Positions 1-6,472 of a stretch of DNA of 33,861 bases are shown here, in pieces (positions within the stretch are counted from its first letter, which is position 1; each line of letters starts with the position of its first letter). A program made the position numbers and the translations under genes. The notes below the pieces were generated by a model. It was not told the DNA's origin. It made no database searches and saw nothing but the letters and a program-made list of their open reading frames with translations. Origin of the DNA: Anaerolineae bacterium (lineage in GTDB: Bacteria > Chloroflexota > Anaerolineae > 4572-78 > J111); assembly GCA_016931895.1 (NCBI GenBank), contig JAFGDY010000016.1, positions 1 to 33,861 of the forward strand. Reading direction: 5' to 3'.

Positions 1-8
1 CCCAATAT

Positions 9-60
9 GTAGGGGCGAATCCTTGTGGTCGCCCTGGGCAGGCACAAGACCTGCCCCTAC
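9..60. repeat. Dispersed palindromic repeat, copy 1
   Basis: A 52-bp element begins GTAGGGGC and ends GCCCCTAC, which are exact reverse complements. Its interior (CTTGTGGTCGCCC, then GGCAGGCACAAG) is shared with a second element at 9176-9231. It lies just downstream of the DUF433 gene, so it may fold into a hairpin in the 3' end of that transcript. It looks like a REP-type dispersed intergenic palindrome. No coding potential is visible. Confidence 0.7.
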
Positions 61-90
61 ACCACGGAAATTCTGGAAGAACCACAATCA

Positions 91-372
91 TCAAACCGGT
101 TCTAATTTGGGTAATGTTTTGATAAATTGGGTGGTAACGAGTTTTACGGCTTCAATAATTGCTTCTTGAGAAACACGGCCGCCATAGCCTTCAACAATTT
201 CCTCAATATTTTCGCCGGCAGCCAGGCGTTCCAGGGTTCCGGTTATCTCAATGCGAGTATATTTAAAAGTGGGCCGGCCTCCACAAACATCAATAGCTCG
301 CACTACATATTGGCCCAAGGGATAGTATTGATAGGGTTCACCGCCGACAATTTCGGCCACAAATTCACTCAT
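91..372 (-). CDS. DUF433 domain protein, antitoxin-like
   Basis: A 93-residue protein with the DUF433 pattern: a central segment ending in CGGRPTFKYTRIEITG followed by LERLAAGENIEEIVEGYGG and SQEAIIEAVKLV. In known DUF433 proteins (VapB45-like) this is a small winged-helix-like DNA-binding fold, often an antitoxin paired with a PIN-type toxin. No toxin partner sits next to it here: the upstream neighbour (468-1490) is a sugar dehydratase on the same strand. A cytoplasmic regulator is the best guess. The ATG is preceded by CTTTCTGGAGGGC, a good ribosome binding site. The family call is fairly firm; the antitoxin role is inference. Confidence 0.7.
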   Translation of the reverse strand: MSEFVAEIVGGEPYQYYPLGQYVVRAIDVCGGRPTFKYTRIEITGTLERLAAGENIEEIVEGYGGRVSQEAIIEAVKLVTTQFIKTLPKLEPV

Positions 373-467
373 TAAATGCCCTCCAGAAAGTTAATCACGG
401 GTATTATGCCCAAGAGACCGGCTATACACAAATTATTCAAACCACAGAAGTTGCTAAACCGTTAGCC

Positions 468-1490
468 CTAAGCTTTTATCTCACGGCCCGCATACTGCTG
501 CTGGTAATACTCTTTATACCGTTCTCCACTCTTGATTTTGCGCCACCAGGACTCATTTTCAACATACCACTTGACCGTAGACTCAATGGCCTGCGCGCAG
601 GTGTGGGCCGGCTCCCAGCCCAGGCCGCAAATTTTGCCAATATCCAGGGCGTAACGCCGATCGTGGCCGGGGCGGTCGGTAATGGGTTGGAGCAGGCTTT
701 CGGGTTTGTTGAGCAGTTTGAGAATCAAACGGGCCATGTCAATGTTGCGCATTTCGGCGCCGGTGCCGATGTTGTAGATCTGGCCAATTTGGCCCCGCTG
801 CAAAACCAGGTCAATGGCTTGGCAGTGGTCCAACACGTACTGGTAATCGCGCATTTGTTTGCCGTCGCCGTAGAGGGGCAGGGGCTGGTTGTCTATGGCG
901 TTGGTGATGAAAAGGGGCACCACTTTTTCAGGGTATTGGTAAGGGCCAACGTTATTGGCCCCCCGGGTCAGGGTGACCGGCACATCAAAGCTGGTGTAAT
1001 AGGCCAGGCACATCAAATCGCCCCCGGCCTTGCTGGCCGAGTAGGGGCTGCGAGTATGCAGGCGGTCTTCTTCGGTGGAGCGGCCTGCCAACACCTGGCC
1101 GTACACTTCGTCGGTGCTCACCTGGTGATAACGCTCCAGCCCATATTTTTTGGCCGCCTCCAGCAAAACGTAGGTGCCGTACACGTCGGTTTGAATAAAA
1201 CTGCCCGGCTCCATCAACGAGCGGTCCACGTGCGTTTCGGCGGCAAAATTGACAATCACGTCAATGTGGTGTTTTTGGATAACGTTGTCAACGGCGGCGG
1301 CGTCGCAAATATCGCCTTGATAAAAGTGGTAGCGGGGATCACGGGCCACCGGGGCCAGGTTGTCCGGGTTGCCCGCGTAGGTCAATTTGTCAAACACCAC
1401 CACGTTAATGCGGTCATACTTATCCAACAAAAGATGCACAAAGTTGGAGCCAATAAAACCGGCCCCGCCTGTTACCAAAAAGTTTTTCAT
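468..1490 (-). CDS. rfbB: dTDP-glucose 4,6-dehydratase
   Basis: A 340-residue extended short-chain dehydrogenase of the RmlB/RfbB type, which converts dTDP-D-glucose to dTDP-4-keto-6-deoxy-D-glucose using bound NAD, the second step toward dTDP-L-rhamnose and related sugars. The NAD-binding glycine motif TGGAGFIG is at residues 7-14, the active-site TDEVYG at 126-131 and the catalytic YSASK (Tyr150, Lys154) where expected. TRGANNVGPYQYPEK and the RDY-V-DHC block are also typical. The length is normal for the family (about 330-360). The other rml genes are not in the window, so the gene stands alone here and the final sugar cannot be named. Confidence 0.93.
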   Translation of the reverse strand: MKNFLVTGGAGFIGSNFVHLLLDKYDRINVVVFDKLTYAGNPDNLAPVARDPRYHFYQGDICDAAAVDNVIQKHHIDVIVNFAAETHVDRSLMEPGSFIQTDVYGTYVLLEAAKKYGLERYHQVSTDEVYGQVLAGRSTEEDRLHTRSPYSASKAGGDLMCLAYYTSFDVPVTLTRGANNVGPYQYPEKVVPLFITNAIDNQPLPLYGDGKQMRDYQYVLDHCQAIDLVLQRGQIGQIYNIGTGAEMRNIDMARLILKLLNKPESLLQPITDRPGHDRRYALDIGKICGLGWEPAHTCAQAIESTVKWYVENESWWRKIKSGERYKEYYQQQYAGREIKA

Positions 1491-1522
1491 CAGTGTTAGC
1501 CTCCCTGATATTGGTTAGGTTG

Positions 1523-1598
1523 TAAGGTAGCAAAGTAGCAAGGTAGCAGGTAGCAGGTAGCAGCACAAAATAAAAATTACCTGGTGCTACCTGCTACC
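1523..1598. repeat. GTAGCA heptad repeats forming a 14-bp hairpin
   Basis: Several tandem units of about 7 bp (GTAGCAA, GTAGCAG) run from about 1527 to 1563. The opposite strand carries the same units at 1585-1598, so 1549-1562 (GGTAGCAGGTAGCA) pairs perfectly with 1585-1598 (TGCTACCTGCTACC), giving a 14-bp stem around an A/T-rich loop. It lies between the isomerase stop codon and the dehydratase gene, both minus strand. It may limit read-through or protect the mRNA 3' end; there is no U-run, so it is not a standard intrinsic terminator. Confidence 0.6.
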
Positions 1599-1606
1599 CT
1601 GCTCTG

Positions 1607-3064
1607 CTACATTTCTTTAACGGTAATATCAATAATTTTATCGCCCGGCGGGGCAGCCGGGTTGGCTTGGGGGTCGCGGGGGGTGATGTTTTCGGCCACA
1701 TCCTGCCCCTCAATCACCCGGCCCAAAATGGTAAAGCCATCGTTCAAATTGGGCGCGGCATCGTAGGTAATAAAAAATTGGCTGCCGTTGGTGTCGGGGC
1801 CGTTATTGGCCAGGGCCACCATCCCTGCCCCGTCAAAACTACGTTCGGCGGTAACTTCGTCGCTACAGCGATAGCCGGGGAAACCCAGCCCCAGGCCGGT
1901 GGGGTCGCCCCCCTGGGCCACAAAGCCGGGCAAAACCCGGTGAAAGGTAACGCCTTTATACCAACCCTGATTGGCCAAAAAAACAAAACTGTTGACATTT
2001 ATGGGCGCGGTATCCGCAAAAAGTTCCACCACAATATCGCCTTTCTCGGTTTTTATGGTGGCCGTATACTCTTTTTCCGGGTCAATAACCTGTTCCGGCT
2101 GCCGGTACCACTGCCACTTATCCTGCGCCTTGAGTTGATTGATTTTGCTAAAAAGACTCAAGCCCGTAAAGGGGGGGATTTGAAATTGGCTTAAATCGCT
2201 CAGGGGAATATAACGTTGGTTGGCAAAAAAAGTGGGCGTGCCGGGCAAGCCCGCCCCAACTGCGGCCTCGTAGTCGGCCATTACTTTTTCGGCGTAAGTT
2301 TCATTTTCCAGGTCGCCCTTGAACTGATCAAGGTTTTCCACGCCAACCTCTTTGGCGTAGCCAACCAGCGTGTCAATGATATTGTCTTTGGGCAGGCGGC
2401 TCCATTCACTTTGCCGTTCGTACAAAATATCGTGCATTTCCCAAAATTTATCCTGGGCGCCAGCTGCTTCGGCTGCTTCGGCTGTTATTTGGGCTTTATC
2501 GTGAATGCTAATCAAGGGAAAATGGCGATAAACGATGCGCGCGTCGTTACCCAGGCTTGTTTTGACTCCCTCCAACACGGGAGAGATGCTGGCGCAAGCC
2601 GGTCACTGGAAATCGCCATATTCAATAATGGTCACCGGCGCATTGGCCGGGCCTTTCACCCAATCCGCAGCGGTTACGGCGGCAATCGCGTCGGTGGGGG
2701 GAGATTCATCTATATAGGCGCTGAGGGCCGTAATGACGCCTGTCAGTTGGTCGCTCTGGGGGTCTACGGCCTGGCAGCCAGGCGCCTGGCCCGCGGCAGA
2801 TATAACCGGCGTTTCTGGCTCCGCAGCGGCTTCCGGTTCGCCGGCCGGCGGCGCTTCGGCGGCAGCTTCGGTTTCCTTTTCCGGCGTTGCCGGTGGTTCT
2901 GTCGCAGTGGTGGCCGGGGCGTTGGCTGCTTCTGTGGGGGCAGGCGCGGTTGGCGTTTCGGGTGTAACGGCAGCGCCCCCGCAAGCCGCCAGGTTTAAGC
3001 CAACCAAAAGCAGGCCGGCCGGCCACAGGGCCAGAACAGGACGTAATAAAAATTGTTTGGACAT
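1607..3064 (-). CDS. Lipoprotein: DsbA-like thioredoxin domain (UPAC, likely selenocysteine) fused to cyclophilin
   Basis: One reading frame of 485 residues plus stop, interrupted only by TGA at 2605-2603. Met1 follows GAGGAGG. Residues 1-28 are a lipoprotein signal peptide ending LAAC (Cys28). A Pro/Ala/Thr/Glu-rich linker leads to a DsbA-like domain with EYGDFQ, then UGA at residue 154, then PAC: the position of the first Cys of CPxC. The rest of the fold follows (YRHFPL, EAAEAAG, and the cis-Pro GTPTFF). The C-terminal domain is a cyclophilin with FHRVLPGFVAQGGDPTG, NGSQFFITY and LNDGFTILGRV. Expected role: thiol redox and prolyl isomerase activity on the outer face of the membrane. I infer Sec insertion because the break is one codon, both sides are intact, and a hairpin follows. 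A nonsense mutation of Cys or a sequencing error is the alternative. No sel genes are in the window. Confidence 0.8.
2554..2600 (-). promoter_or_regulatory. Candidate bacterial SECIS hairpin after the UGA
   Basis: Counting mRNA bases after the UGA, bases 3-8 (GGCUUG) pair perfectly with 44-49 (CAAGCC), and bases 20-24 (CUCCC) pair with 33-37 (GGGAG). The apical loop at 25-32 is GUGUUGGA. Bacterial SECIS elements lie directly 3' of the UGA, with an apical loop roughly 16-37 bases downstream and a G among its first two bases; both hold here. The large asymmetric internal loop (11 against 6 bases) is less typical. Folding was done by eye. Confidence 0.5.
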
Positions 3065-3239
3065 AGTTGCCTCCTCGAACAAATTTTGCAAAGTGATACT
3101 TTACCACAAATCTTTGATTTGTCGAGGGCAGGGAGTCTGTCCGACATTTTAGGAGGACCGGGGGGTGTGGGGGGCGTCCCCCCAATTCCCCCCTGTGCTT
3201 TCCAAAAAATTTTGGACGCGCTCAGGGCAGGGGGAGGCA

Positions 3240-3268
3240 TTGACAATTGTTTTGAGATGGAGTATAGT
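3240..3268 (+). promoter_or_regulatory. Sigma-70-type promoter for the bactofilin gene
   Basis: TTGACA at 3240-3245, a 17-base spacer, and TATAGT at 3263-3268, a near-consensus match. The predicted transcription start near 3275 leaves a leader of about 35 bases before the GTG start at 3309. Confidence 0.75.
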
Positions 3269-3308
3269 CTGCCTGGATTATCCTCAAAACTGGACTCAGG
3301 AGGCAAGC

Positions 3309-3752
3309 GTGCTGGGCAGAAAAAAATCCCCGCCTATTGACAAAATAGAAACCGTGATTGGGGCCAATACCAATTTTAAGGGCCGGCTGGTGTGCGATGG
3401 CAGCGTGCGGATTGACGGTATTTGCGAGGAGGGCGTGATTGAAACCGTGGGCAACATTGTGGTTGGTCCGCAAGCCAAAGTAGCCGCCAACCTTATTGCC
3501 GAGAATGTGTCGGTGAGTGGGGCGGTGACCGGCCAAATCAAAGCCACGGGCCGGTTGGAAATATTGAGCACCGGCAAGGTGTGGGGGGATGTTGACGTGG
3601 GCAGCTTTTTGCTGGATGACGACGGTTATTTCCGGGGCAAGCTGGCCATGAAAGAGGAATTGCCGCCGCCCCCCATAGGGGCCGCTGCGGCGGAAGTAAA
3701 AACAGCACCTGCTCCTGAGCAACCCCCTGCTGACGCGGCAACCGAAGGATAG
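3309..3752 (+). CDS. Bactofilin (DUF583 polymer-forming protein)
   Basis: A 147-residue protein. After a short tail with IDKIETVIGANTNFKG come the repeated beta-strand turns of a bactofilin right-handed beta-helix (LVCDGSVRIDG, GNIVVGPQAKV, LIAENVSVSG, GQIKATGRLEI, GKVWGDVDVGSF), and then a Pro/Ala-rich C-terminal tail. Bactofilins polymerise without nucleotide into cytoskeletal filaments at the membrane and help place envelope enzymes. I chose GTG 3309 because AGGAGG lies 5 bases upstream (3298-3303) and the N-terminus then matches the family; the frame stays open further upstream but reads through the promoter. It is divergent from the isomerase gene. Confidence 0.9.
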   Translation: MLGRKKSPPIDKIETVIGANTNFKGRLVCDGSVRIDGICEEGVIETVGNIVVGPQAKVAANLIAENVSVSGAVTGQIKATGRLEILSTGKVWGDVDVGSFLLDDDGYFRGKLAMKEELPPPPIGAAAAEVKTAPAPEQPPADAATEG

Positions 3753-3812
3753 GCCTTGTTGGCCGGCTCCAATTCTACACCCCAATGTAAACATGCGTTC
3801 TATGCCGATTAA

Positions 3813-3821
3813 TGGTATACT
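3813..3821 (+). promoter_or_regulatory. Extended -10 promoter for the R-M operon
   Basis: TGGTATACT is an extended -10 (TGn plus TATACT at 3816-3821). No good -35 is visible at the right distance. Transcription would start near 3828, just upstream of the SD (GGGAGAG) and the ATG at 3847, which supports that start over the upstream ATG at 3793. Confidence 0.5.
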
Positions 3822-3846
3822 ATCGGAAAGCATGGGAGAGTTTACA

Positions 3847-4968
3847 ATGGGGACCTCTGTAAATAAAACTGATAAGACAAGTTTTAACATCAATAGGCTG
3901 CCACCAGACTTACAACGTCATCTGGCAAATGTTTATCAAAGCGAACAGATTGACGACGCATTAGCCGTAGATCACGTTTATCAAGGCGACGTGCGAGAAC
4001 TTCTGCCTAAAATTCAGCCAAACAGCATTGCCCTGAGCATCTGGTCACCCCCTTATTTTGTTGGCAAAGAATACGAATCGGATTTATCATTTAAAGATTG
4101 GCAAAGTCTACTGGCTTATGTCATCAATCTCCATTTTCCCATCATTAAACCAGGCGGATTTCTGGTTATCAATATTGCCGACATTTTAGTTTTTAAAGAC
4201 CCCTCGATACCAAAAATCCAAGCTGAAGTGGTTAGCAGCAGGCGTTCAACGGTGACACGAGAGGATGTGCTCCAGGCTATGGCTGCACACCCTGATTATA
4301 ACCGTTACCAAATTGCCAAACTATTAGGCTGTAGTGAGCAAACTGTTGACCGCCGGCTCAACGGCAACAACATCCGGGGCGGCAAATATGAAACACAAAC
4401 CAGGATAAAAATTGTGGGTGGTCTTATTGAAGAATGGGGGCTTAAGGCGGGTTTCTATATGTATGATAGACGCGCCTGGGTAAAAGACGCCGCCTGGGAA
4501 AATTCGCGCTGGCACAGTTTATCTTACAAATCAGTGGATGAGTTTGAGTATTTGTACGTGTTCTGGAAGCCCGGCGTGACCAAAGTTGATAGAACCAGAT
4601 TAACCCCCAAGGAGTGGCGAGACTGGGGTTCGCGCGGGGTCTGGCATATTCCATCGGTGCGGGCAAATGATAACCATGAAGCAAAGTTCCCTCTGGAATT
4701 GCCCCGCCGCTTCATTCAACTATTGACCGAAACGCACGATATTGTGCTTGATTGTTTTATGGGCAGCGGCACAACCGCCATCGCCGCAATTCAGCAAAAC
4801 CGGCGATTTATTGGCATAGAATTAATTGAAAAATACGTAAACTTAGCCCAAACAAACATTCAAAAAGCAACGGCTCAACAACAATTAGACTTGCGGCCTG
4901 ATAAAAGTGATAATGGTGAAACATACTGCTTGATCCAAAACAACTCACAAATGACCTTGCCCGACTAG
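3847..4968 (+). CDS. DNA methyltransferase (N4-cytosine/N6-adenine type) of a type II R-M system
   Basis: A 373-residue beta-class DNA methyltransferase: catalytic motif IV SPPY at residues 67-70 comes first and the AdoMet-binding motif DCFMGSGTT at about 302-310 lies near the C-terminus, followed by RRFIGIE. SPPY is typical of N4-cytosine enzymes, and the SfiI-like neighbour also favours cytosine-N4. Between the two motifs (about 128-195) is an insert with a helix-turn-helix look (residues 141-171, including YNRYQIAKLLGCSEQTVDRRL), likely part of target recognition. The ATG at 3847 follows GGGAGAG; an in-frame ATG at 3793 would begin upstream of the predicted promoter. Base composition here is more AT-rich than in the flanking genes, consistent with horizontal transfer. 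Confidence 0.88.
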   Translation: MGTSVNKTDKTSFNINRLPPDLQRHLANVYQSEQIDDALAVDHVYQGDVRELLPKIQPNSIALSIWSPPYFVGKEYESDLSFKDWQSLLAYVINLHFPIIKPGGFLVINIADILVFKDPSIPKIQAEVVSSRRSTVTREDVLQAMAAHPDYNRYQIAKLLGCSEQTVDRRLNGNNIRGGKYETQTRIKIVGGLIEEWGLKAGFYMYDRRAWVKDAAWENSRWHSLSYKSVDEFEYLYVFWKPGVTKVDRTRLTPKEWRDWGSRGVWHIPSVRANDNHEAKFPLELPRRFIQLLTETHDIVLDCFMGSGTTAIAAIQQNRRFIGIELIEKYVNLAQTNIQKATAQQQLDLRPDKSDNGETYCLIQNNSQMTLPD

Positions 4969-5641
4969 AAGAAATAGAAAAAGCATCGCTCCGGCTGGTG
5001 ACGCAAGCCATTTACGACTATCGGGATACCGCTATCGAAATCTTTCATGCGGAAAGTGATTTAGTGGCGGATATAGGTGAAGACATCACCCGCGAGGCTT
5101 TGGATAGAATGGGCATGGCCAAGATTGACCAACGGCTATTCGGAAAAATTGATTATAAACGCGCCAGATATTTGTTTCATCCAGAGTATGCTATCCGCCA
5201 GGCACTATTTGTCGACTCTAAAGCTGAAAAAATAGACGGCCAGGGCACAGCAACTTTACAAACTTCTCAATTCTCTATGATTGTGCGCCAATTTAGAGCC
5301 AAACAAAACGTTGAAGTTGAGGGAACTTTGCCAAAAATTTTGACCATCCGCAACATAAGTTATATTACCACGACCATCTTTGTTAAATATAACTACGAGG
5401 AGACAGATGGTTATCACAAAGAATTAAAATCCATCACCCTCGCCGCTTTGCCAAATGGCTTGCTTCAAGAAAAGTATAACCCATCTTGCGATAACACAAT
5501 ATATGGAAAGTGGGCAGAAATGCGCCCTCAAGAGGAGAACCATTTCGAGTACGCCTAGCGTTTGACTGGTTAGCAGTCAAAGCCGGTTGGCGCGTGCAAA
5601 AAATCCCTCTGCCTCCCCATAATTTCGTGTGGAGCGACTAA
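4926..5641 (+). pseudogene. SfiI-like type II restriction endonuclease, frameshifted near the C-terminus
   Basis: Coding sequence for an SfiI-family enzyme. The catalytic pattern IDYK...VDSK has 21 residues between the two Asp, matching what I recall for SfiI (Asp79, Asp100, Lys102). The only in-frame start listed by normal rules is GTG 4998, but natural-looking sequence (LLDPKQLTNDLARLEEIEKA) continues upstream inside the methyltransferase gene to about 4926, where CTG follows GGTGA. That start puts the first Asp at residue 76. The frame ends at TAG 5556-5558, yet the family-like C-terminus (GRNAPSRGEPFRVRL, then WRVQKIPLP) continues in the -1 frame to TAA 5639-5641. Removing one AT from the AATATATGG at about 5498-5506 would join them. 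It could be a pseudogene, phase variation or a sequencing error. Confidence 0.7.
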
Positions 5642-5853
5642 TCCTCTAGCTCCACTTCATCCTTTATCAACGCATCGGTAGAAACATTAAAGATTTGGGC
5701 AATTTTTAGCACCATATCTACATTAGGGACTTTCTCACCTCTCTCCATTTGTCCAATATAGCTATGGCTGACCTCAAGCATATCAGCCAACTGTCGCAGC
5801 GTAAAACTTTTTTGATTACGCAAAAAGCGCAATTTCTCCCCAAATTTTTCCAT
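5638..5853 (-). CDS. XRE-family HTH regulator, probable R-M controller
   Basis: A 71-residue Cro/C1-type helix-turn-helix protein: GEKLRFLRNQKSFTLRQLA, then MLEVSHSYIGQMERGEKVPNV, then IAQIFNVSTDALI. The recognition helix is about residues 27-36. The size and position beside a methyltransferase and an SfiI-like nuclease fit a controller (C) protein that times restriction after methylation, but C genes usually lie on the same strand as the nuclease. Here it is convergent, and its last bases overlap the nuclease's restored stop. Its likely operators are in the intergenic region 5854-5924, shared with the divergent gene at 5946. The DNA-binding call is firm; the R-M role is inference from context. 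Confidence 0.8.
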   Translation of the reverse strand: MEKFGEKLRFLRNQKSFTLRQLADMLEVSHSYIGQMERGEKVPNVDMVLKIAQIFNVSTDALIKDEVELED

Positions 5854-5868
5854 AAAACTCTTGTAAAC

Positions 5869-5921
5869 TTGACGCCAGTCAAATAATATGTTATTATCCT
5901 GTGAAGCTATAGCTTCACAGG
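5869..5921 (+). promoter_or_regulatory. Strong promoter with overlapping palindromic operators
   Basis: TTGACG (5869-5874), a 17-base spacer and TATTAT (5892-5897) form a strong promoter for the gene at 5946. Immediately downstream, over the expected transcription start, is a perfect 24-bp palindrome at 5898-5921 (half-site CCTGTGAAGCTA). A second, shorter inverted repeat TTGAC-GCCA-GTCAA (5869-5882) covers the -35. On the minus strand that same repeat gives a TTGACT -35-like box facing the HTH gene. The arrangement suggests autoregulation by the XRE protein. Confidence 0.7.
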
Positions 5922-5945
5922 GTTTTGAAAAAAGGAAATCATTCT

Positions 5946-6227
5946 ATGGGCACTTACGACCACAAACAAATCCTATCTGATTATGAAAATGGTAAATTGA
6001 CGGTTGAAATGGCAATAGGGCATACTTTGCAACACATTGATAAACTCTATGAGTTTCAAACCGTCGCCAACATTAACCGCTATGAATTGCGCGGCAAAAT
6101 AGATACGCTTGAAAATAGAGTAAACGGCTTACAAACAGAAATTGCCCGCCTGGCCGCTTTGGTAGAAAAGTTTCTGCCCAAACGCAAACAGAAATCTTCT
6201 GGCCAACCACCACAAGACCAACTTTGA
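5946..6227 (+). CDS. Small coiled-coil protein, unknown
   Basis: A 93-residue protein with no family I recognise. The first half (YDHKQILSDYENGKLTVEMA, then GHTLQHIDKLYEFQ) is polar and helical. Residues 45-77 form a heptad-like coiled coil (RGKIDTLENRVNGLQTEIA, then LAALVEKFL), and the tail is basic (PKRKQKSSGQ). I take the ATG at 5946, with AAAGGA upstream, over the in-frame TTG at 5925, which lies too close to the operator. It is driven by the strong promoter at 5869-5897 and divergent from the HTH gene, so it may be part of the R-M island's regulatory module. Function unknown. Confidence 0.65.
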   Translation: MGTYDHKQILSDYENGKLTVEMAIGHTLQHIDKLYEFQTVANINRYELRGKIDTLENRVNGLQTEIARLAALVEKFLPKRKQKSSGQPPQDQL

Positions 6228-6472
6228 ACAATCAGGCGGGGCTATGATATTAAAGCCTGCGAATTTGAGCGCGCTTTGCAGCTTTTCTTTTTGTATGATA
6301 AAGTAAACGATTGATTTAGGCAAGATCCAACCAAGCCTGAACGTTTTATTACACTTGGAGAAAGGTCAGTTTGACCAATAAAAGTGTTCGCCACCAAAAA
6401 ATCAGGTGTTTGGTTGGCCCGGCAACGGGCGCAGCCAGGCAACGGGGCATAGAGACATAACCGAATTTCCCC
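6228..6472. other. Gap between the R-M island and the nuclease gene
   Basis: There is no complete gene here. Directly after the TGA at 6225-6227 the same frame stays open to 6314 and reads GYDIKACEFERALQLFFLYD, which looks protein-like and could be a gene remnant. The rest is unassigned intergenic DNA. I see no clear promoter for the downstream nuclease gene and no Shine-Dalgarno sequence just before its ATG. Confidence 0.4.

Noticed and set aside
1523-1606. CRISPR-like array from the GTAGCA repeats.
   Set aside because: Units are 7 bp without spacers; no cas genes are nearby.
1607-3091. Two separate genes: a small lipoprotein (2603-3091) and a cytoplasmic cyclophilin (1607-2578).
   Set aside because: The frames are in phase, only the UGA lies between them, and together they give a complete DsbA-cyclophilin lipoprotein. 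The second frame has no ribosome site and would start in the middle of the thioredoxin fold.
2216-3152. Long plus-strand open frames rich in Gly, Arg and Ala opposite the isomerase gene.
   Set aside because: They are shadows of the GC-rich Pro/Ala/Thr linker on the minus strand, with low-complexity translation and no ribosome sites.
6225-6314. UGA read-through (a second Sec) after the coiled-coil protein at 5946-6227.
   Set aside because: The frame continues for 28 codons, but there is no Cys-type motif around the UGA and no hairpin that I can see; the following segment is more likely a gene remnant.
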